From assembly GCA_018895795.1 (NCBI GenBank), contig JAHINZ010000010.1, positions 1 through 26,614 of the forward strand: a stretch of DNA of 26,614 nt, given 5' to 3'. The DNA is from Alphaproteobacteria bacterium (GTDB taxonomy: Bacteria; Pseudomonadota; Alphaproteobacteria; Caulobacterales; Caulobacteraceae). The translations under genes and the position numbers were made by a program. This document shows, piece by piece, positions 24,273 to 26,614 of the stretch; positions within the stretch are counted from its first letter, which is position 1, and each line of letters starts with the position of its first letter. The notes beneath the pieces are model-generated. The model ran no database searches. It saw nothing but the letters and a program-made list of their open reading frames with translations, and had not been told where the DNA came from.

Positions 24273-24791
24273 CTATTTGACGGACACGGTGACGGCGCCG
24301 AGCTCGGCCTGGCCCTTGACGGTGACGGACTTGCCCCCGCCTCCGGCTCCCCAGGTGAACGGCGCGCGGACCGACTCGTGACCGCCGACTTCGCGCGCGG
24401 CCTCGACCACGAGGGTGTACTGGCCCGGCTTGAGATCTTTCAGCGCGCCCTTGGCGCCCCTGAACACCAGCTTTTGCGGGCCGGGCGCGCGGGTCGCGCC
24501 GCTGATCCCGTCGGCGGGGAAGGTCATGTCGCGGCCGGCCTTGCGCCACCACTGGCGCAGGTCCTTGAGCCACTTGACACCTTTGTCCTCGCGGGAGCCC
24601 GCGTCGTACCAGATAGCCAGGGAGCCCGCCGCCGAAGCGTCGGGATTCTCGATCCAGATCGCGACGTAGGGCTTGTGATATTCGGCCACCGACAGGCGCG
24701 GGATCTCGACGGTGACGTTGAGGTCGGCGGCCATGGCCGGGGCCGCCACGGCGGCGCCGGCGAAGGTCAGGAGGGTGGTCGTACGCTTCAC
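24273..24791 (-). CDS. Exported DUF2271-family protein, predicted flavinylated
   Basis: This 172-residue periplasmic protein has a signal peptide (KRTTTLLTFAGAAVAAPAMA, cleaved near residue 21). DUF2271 features include VEIPRL, KPYVAIWIEN (40-49), WLKDLRQWWRKAGRD (74-88) and GQYTLVVEAAREVGGHE (123-139). Residues 94-100 read DGISGAT, fitting the Dxx(S/T)GA(S/T) site where ApbE attaches FMN, so Thr100 should carry covalent FMN. The start is GTG 24791: GAGG lies 8 bases before it, it begins the signal peptide, and it follows the PepSY stop by 10 bases. A TTG at 24815 would overlap the PepSY gene. The protein is probably the periplasmic electron carrier of the cluster. Confidence 0.9.
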   Translation of the reverse strand: MKRTTTLLTFAGAAVAAPAMAADLNVTVEIPRLSVAEYHKPYVAIWIENPDASAAGSLAIWYDAGSREDKGVKWLKDLRQWWRKAGRDMTFPADGISGATRAPGPQKLVFRGAKGALKDLKPGQYTLVVEAAREVGGHESVRAPFTWGAGGGGKSVTVKGQAELGAVTVSVK

Positions 24792-24801
24792 GGATTTCAC
24801 C

Positions 24802-25425
24802 TCAAAGGTGGACAAACAGCAGGATCAGGATGACGGGCGCGGCCAGGCCGGCGGCGACCAACGGCCAGGTCAGCGGCCGCGTGCGGGCGTGGAACCACAG
24901 CAGGACCAGGCCGGTCAGGGTGAAGATCACGCAGGCGGCGGCGAAGGCGTCGATGAACCAGGCCCAGGCCGGCCCGGTGTTGCGGCCCTTGTGCAGATCG
25001 TTGAGCAGGGACACCGCGCCGCGGGTGGTCTTTTCATGCTCGACGGCGCCGGTCTGGCGGTCGATCGACAGCCAGGCGTCGCCGCCGGGGCGGGTCAGGG
25101 CGACATAGACCTCTTGCGGCGTCCATTCGCCCTGGCGGCCCGCCACATCGGCTCCGACGGTCTTGTCCAGCCAGGGCTCCAGCGTCACGGGCAGGGGGCG
25201 CTTGCCCTCGGCCGGGCCCTTGGCCAGATCGGCCAGCAGCGGGGCCGGCAGGGTGGCCTTGCGGCTGACGACCACCGGCTTGGCCTCGATCTGGCCGGCG
25301 TGGTTGAGGGTGATCCCGGTAATCGCGAACAGCAGCATGCCGATCAGGCTGAGGGCCGCGCTGATCCAGTGCCACTGGTGCAACTGCTTGAGCCAGAAGG
25401 AGCGGCGATGCGGGGCGGTCGACAC
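24802..25425 (-). CDS. PepSY-associated transmembrane protein, probable electron-transfer subunit
   Basis: This 207-residue inner-membrane protein has one N-terminal helix (about 17-41), a periplasmic PepSY-like domain (about 45-150) and two C-terminal helices (about 157-178 and 185-206). LHQWHWISAALSL and ITLNHAG at the first helix, LLNDLHKGR before the second, and WFHAR after it place His16, His19, His42, His145 and His179 near membrane edges, as expected for haem-binding PepSY_TM proteins. It should carry electrons across the membrane to periplasmic acceptors. GTG 25425 is the start; the ribosome site is poor. It is first in the cluster, with a Fur-box-like sequence 43-65 bases upstream. 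Confidence 0.88.
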   Translation of the reverse strand: MSTAPHRRSFWLKQLHQWHWISAALSLIGMLLFAITGITLNHAGQIEAKPVVVSRKATLPAPLLADLAKGPAEGKRPLPVTLEPWLDKTVGADVAGRQGEWTPQEVYVALTRPGGDAWLSIDRQTGAVEHEKTTRGAVSLLNDLHKGRNTGPAWAWFIDAFAAACVIFTLTGLVLLWFHARTRPLTWPLVAAGLAAPVILILLFVHL

Positions 25426-25467
25426 GAGGGGCGGAACACCTTCGATAGGAACAGGCCTTGTCCATAC

Positions 25468-25490
25468 TTGAGAACGAATTGCAATTGCAA
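25468..25490 (-). promoter_or_regulatory. Fur-box-like site upstream of the PepSY cluster
   Basis: On the minus strand this reads TTGCAATTGCAATTCGTTCTC then AA, much like alphaproteobacterial Fur boxes (TGCAAATnnTTCTCAnTTG-type). It lies 43-65 bases before the first gene, where bound Fur would block transcription when iron is plentiful. Inference from pattern and place. Confidence 0.65.
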
Positions 25491-26089
25491 GGACGTTCGC
25501 ATCGCCGCGTTGCTGAATGATGTCAGGCGTTGGATTGCGCGCGCGCGGGCCTGGCAGGCCGGGCGAACAGATGCGGGGGAAGGGGGGAGAGGTCGACCAA
25601 GGCTAGGGGGGAGTGGGCGCCCTGGCCGACCTGCTGGCCGGCGAAACTGGCGGGGCCGCCGGCGAGACCGACGTTCCACCTGTTGCCCGCCGCGGACAAC
25701 TCAGGGTCGCCCCTTAAGGGATCGCCCGGGTCTGGCCGCGCCTTGAGGCGGATGTCGGGGACAGGGTACGCGCCGGCCGGGGCGGTTGGTCCCAGGCCGG
25801 CGCTATCGGCGTCGCTTGGAGCAGCCGGCGATGAGCGTCTTTTTGCGGCCTCTCCTCGTCCGATGCAAGGCGTGCGGGGCCGTCGGCAGCCTTAACGTCC
25901 CCAAATAGAAAGTTAACAATCGATCTCGGCGCGAAGGGGGGCTGTTCGAGGCGCGCGGGGGATTTGGGCGTTCGCGGCGAATGGCGTCGGTCAGAGGCGC
26001 CCCAAGGGTCGACAACGCCCCGGATATGGGTTGAAACATCCGTCCTCTGACCGCGGGGAGCACGCCCGCGCGCTACATTGGGGTGTTTC
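25491..26089. other. Long intergenic stretch, no gene recognised
   Basis: About 600 bases separate the Fur-like site from the M61 peptidase gene. Open frames on both strands here have Arg/Pro/Gly-rich translations without family motifs or good starts, so I call none. An A/T-rich patch at 25900-25925 (AAATAGAAAGTTAACAATC) stands out in the GC-rich background and may hold the promoter of the peptidase gene or of an unseen small RNA. Confidence 0.5.
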
Positions 26090-26614
26090 GTGAAAACGTT
26101 GTTCTTTTCCGCTTCGGTTCTGACCCTGGCCTGCACGGCCGCCTTCGCCGAGACCTTGCCGCAGCCCTCGACCCCGGCCCCGGCGATCGCCGCCGCCCAG
26201 GACATTCCGTATCCGGGCGCGCTGGCCCTGTCGGTGGACGCCACCGACCTGACCCGCAAGATCTTCGACATCCGCGAAACCATTCCGGTGGCCAAGCCCG
26301 GCCCGTTCACGCTCTACTATCCGCAGTGGGTTCCGGGCGGTCACTCGCCGCGCAATGACCTGGACAAGCTGGCCGGCCTGGTGATCACCGCCGGCGGCAA
26401 AACCCTGGCCTGGACCCGCGATCCGGTCGAGGTCTTCGCCTTCCATGTCGACGTCCCCGAGGGCGTCAGCGAACTGCAGCTGAGCTACCAGTTCCTGTCG
26501 CCGGTCGAGGCCAGGGTCGGCCGCCAGGTGATGACGCCGGACATGCTGAACCTGCAGTGGCTGCAGATGGGCTTCTATCCGGCCGGTTACTACACCCGCC
26601 AGATCCCCGTGGAG
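26090..26614 (+). CDS. M61-family peptidase, N-terminal part (3' end outside window)
   Basis: The first 175 codons are present. The GTG at 26090, 5 bases after GGGG, begins a signal peptide (KTLFFSASVLTLACTAAFA, cleaved before Glu21), so the protein is exported. The following region (LALSVDATDLTRKIFDIRETIPV, LYYPQWVPGGHSPRNDLDKLAGL, WTRDPVEVFAFHVDVPEG, LSYQFLSP) is the N-terminal beta domain of bacterial M61 glycyl-aminopeptidase-like proteins. The zinc site (HExxH) would lie beyond the window. It transcribes away from the PepSY cluster. Confidence 0.85.
   Translation, partial: MKTLFFSASVLTLACTAAFAETLPQPSTPAPAIAAAQDIPYPGALALSVDATDLTRKIFDIRETIPVAKPGPFTLYYPQWVPGGHSPRNDLDKLAGLVITAGGKTLAWTRDPVEVFAFHVDVPEGVSELQLSYQFLSPVEARVGRQVMTPDMLNLQWLQMGFYPAGYYTRQIPVE

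Noticed and set aside
23377..24573. 398-codon version of the DUF4198 gene
   Set aside because: The first 106 codons lie inside the DUF2271 gene in another frame and are Arg-rich; ATG 24255 begins a normal signal peptide.
25530..25895. 121-codon open frame in the long gap
   Set aside because: Arg/Pro/Gly-rich translation with no motif, weak start and no supporting neighbour.
26083..26358. 91-codon open frame overlapping the M61 gene start
   Set aside because: A different frame gives a clean signal peptide and M61 N-terminal motifs and stays open to the window end.

Overview
The window is high-GC DNA from an alphaproteobacterium, very probably a Caulobacter. It opens with a Caulobacter-type flagellin C-terminus. 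It carries xylose genes in the order xylX-xylA-xylB-xylC-xylD, as in C. crescentus. Its xylX promoter contains a perfect TGTTAGCGCTAACA palindrome flanked by sequence that, from memory, resembles the C. crescentus xylose-inducible promoter. No sequence search was run, so family names rest on motifs and remembered homologues.

Bases 1-12000 hold the end of a flagellin gene, then a plant-polysaccharide module: a secreted GH43 glycosidase, a sugar-porter MFS permease and a divergent TonB-dependent receptor, with LacI-type ACCGGT-centred operators nearby. Next come a YghU-type glutathione transferase, three small membrane-associated genes (one HTTM-like), an exported alpha/beta hydrolase and a GH39 beta-xylosidase.

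Bases 12000-19700 hold the oxidative (Weimberg-type) xylose operon on the minus strand and a LacI repressor, probably XylR. Together these genes form one route: xylan oligomers enter the periplasm, GH43 and GH39 release sugars, the permease imports them, and XylB-C-D-X-A convert D-xylose to 2-oxoglutarate.

Bases 19596-20900 hold a candidate structured RNA with a terminator, a decayed PemK/MazF-like (YifN-type) toxin gene with two lesions, and a MobA-like nucleotidyltransferase.

Bases 20862-25500 hold the most interesting unit: a five-gene minus-strand cluster behind a Fur-box-like site. It encodes a PepSY membrane protein, a DUF2271 protein with a covalent-flavinylation motif (DGISGAT), a DUF4198 protein, an ApbE flavin transferase and a membrane-anchored diflavin reductase. 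I read it as an iron-responsive transmembrane electron-transfer chain, possibly for periplasmic reduction of ferric chelates. The window ends in the start of an M61-type peptidase gene.

Four paired or degenerate intergenic palindromes (REP/REPIN-like) and one single hairpin unit punctuate the operons.
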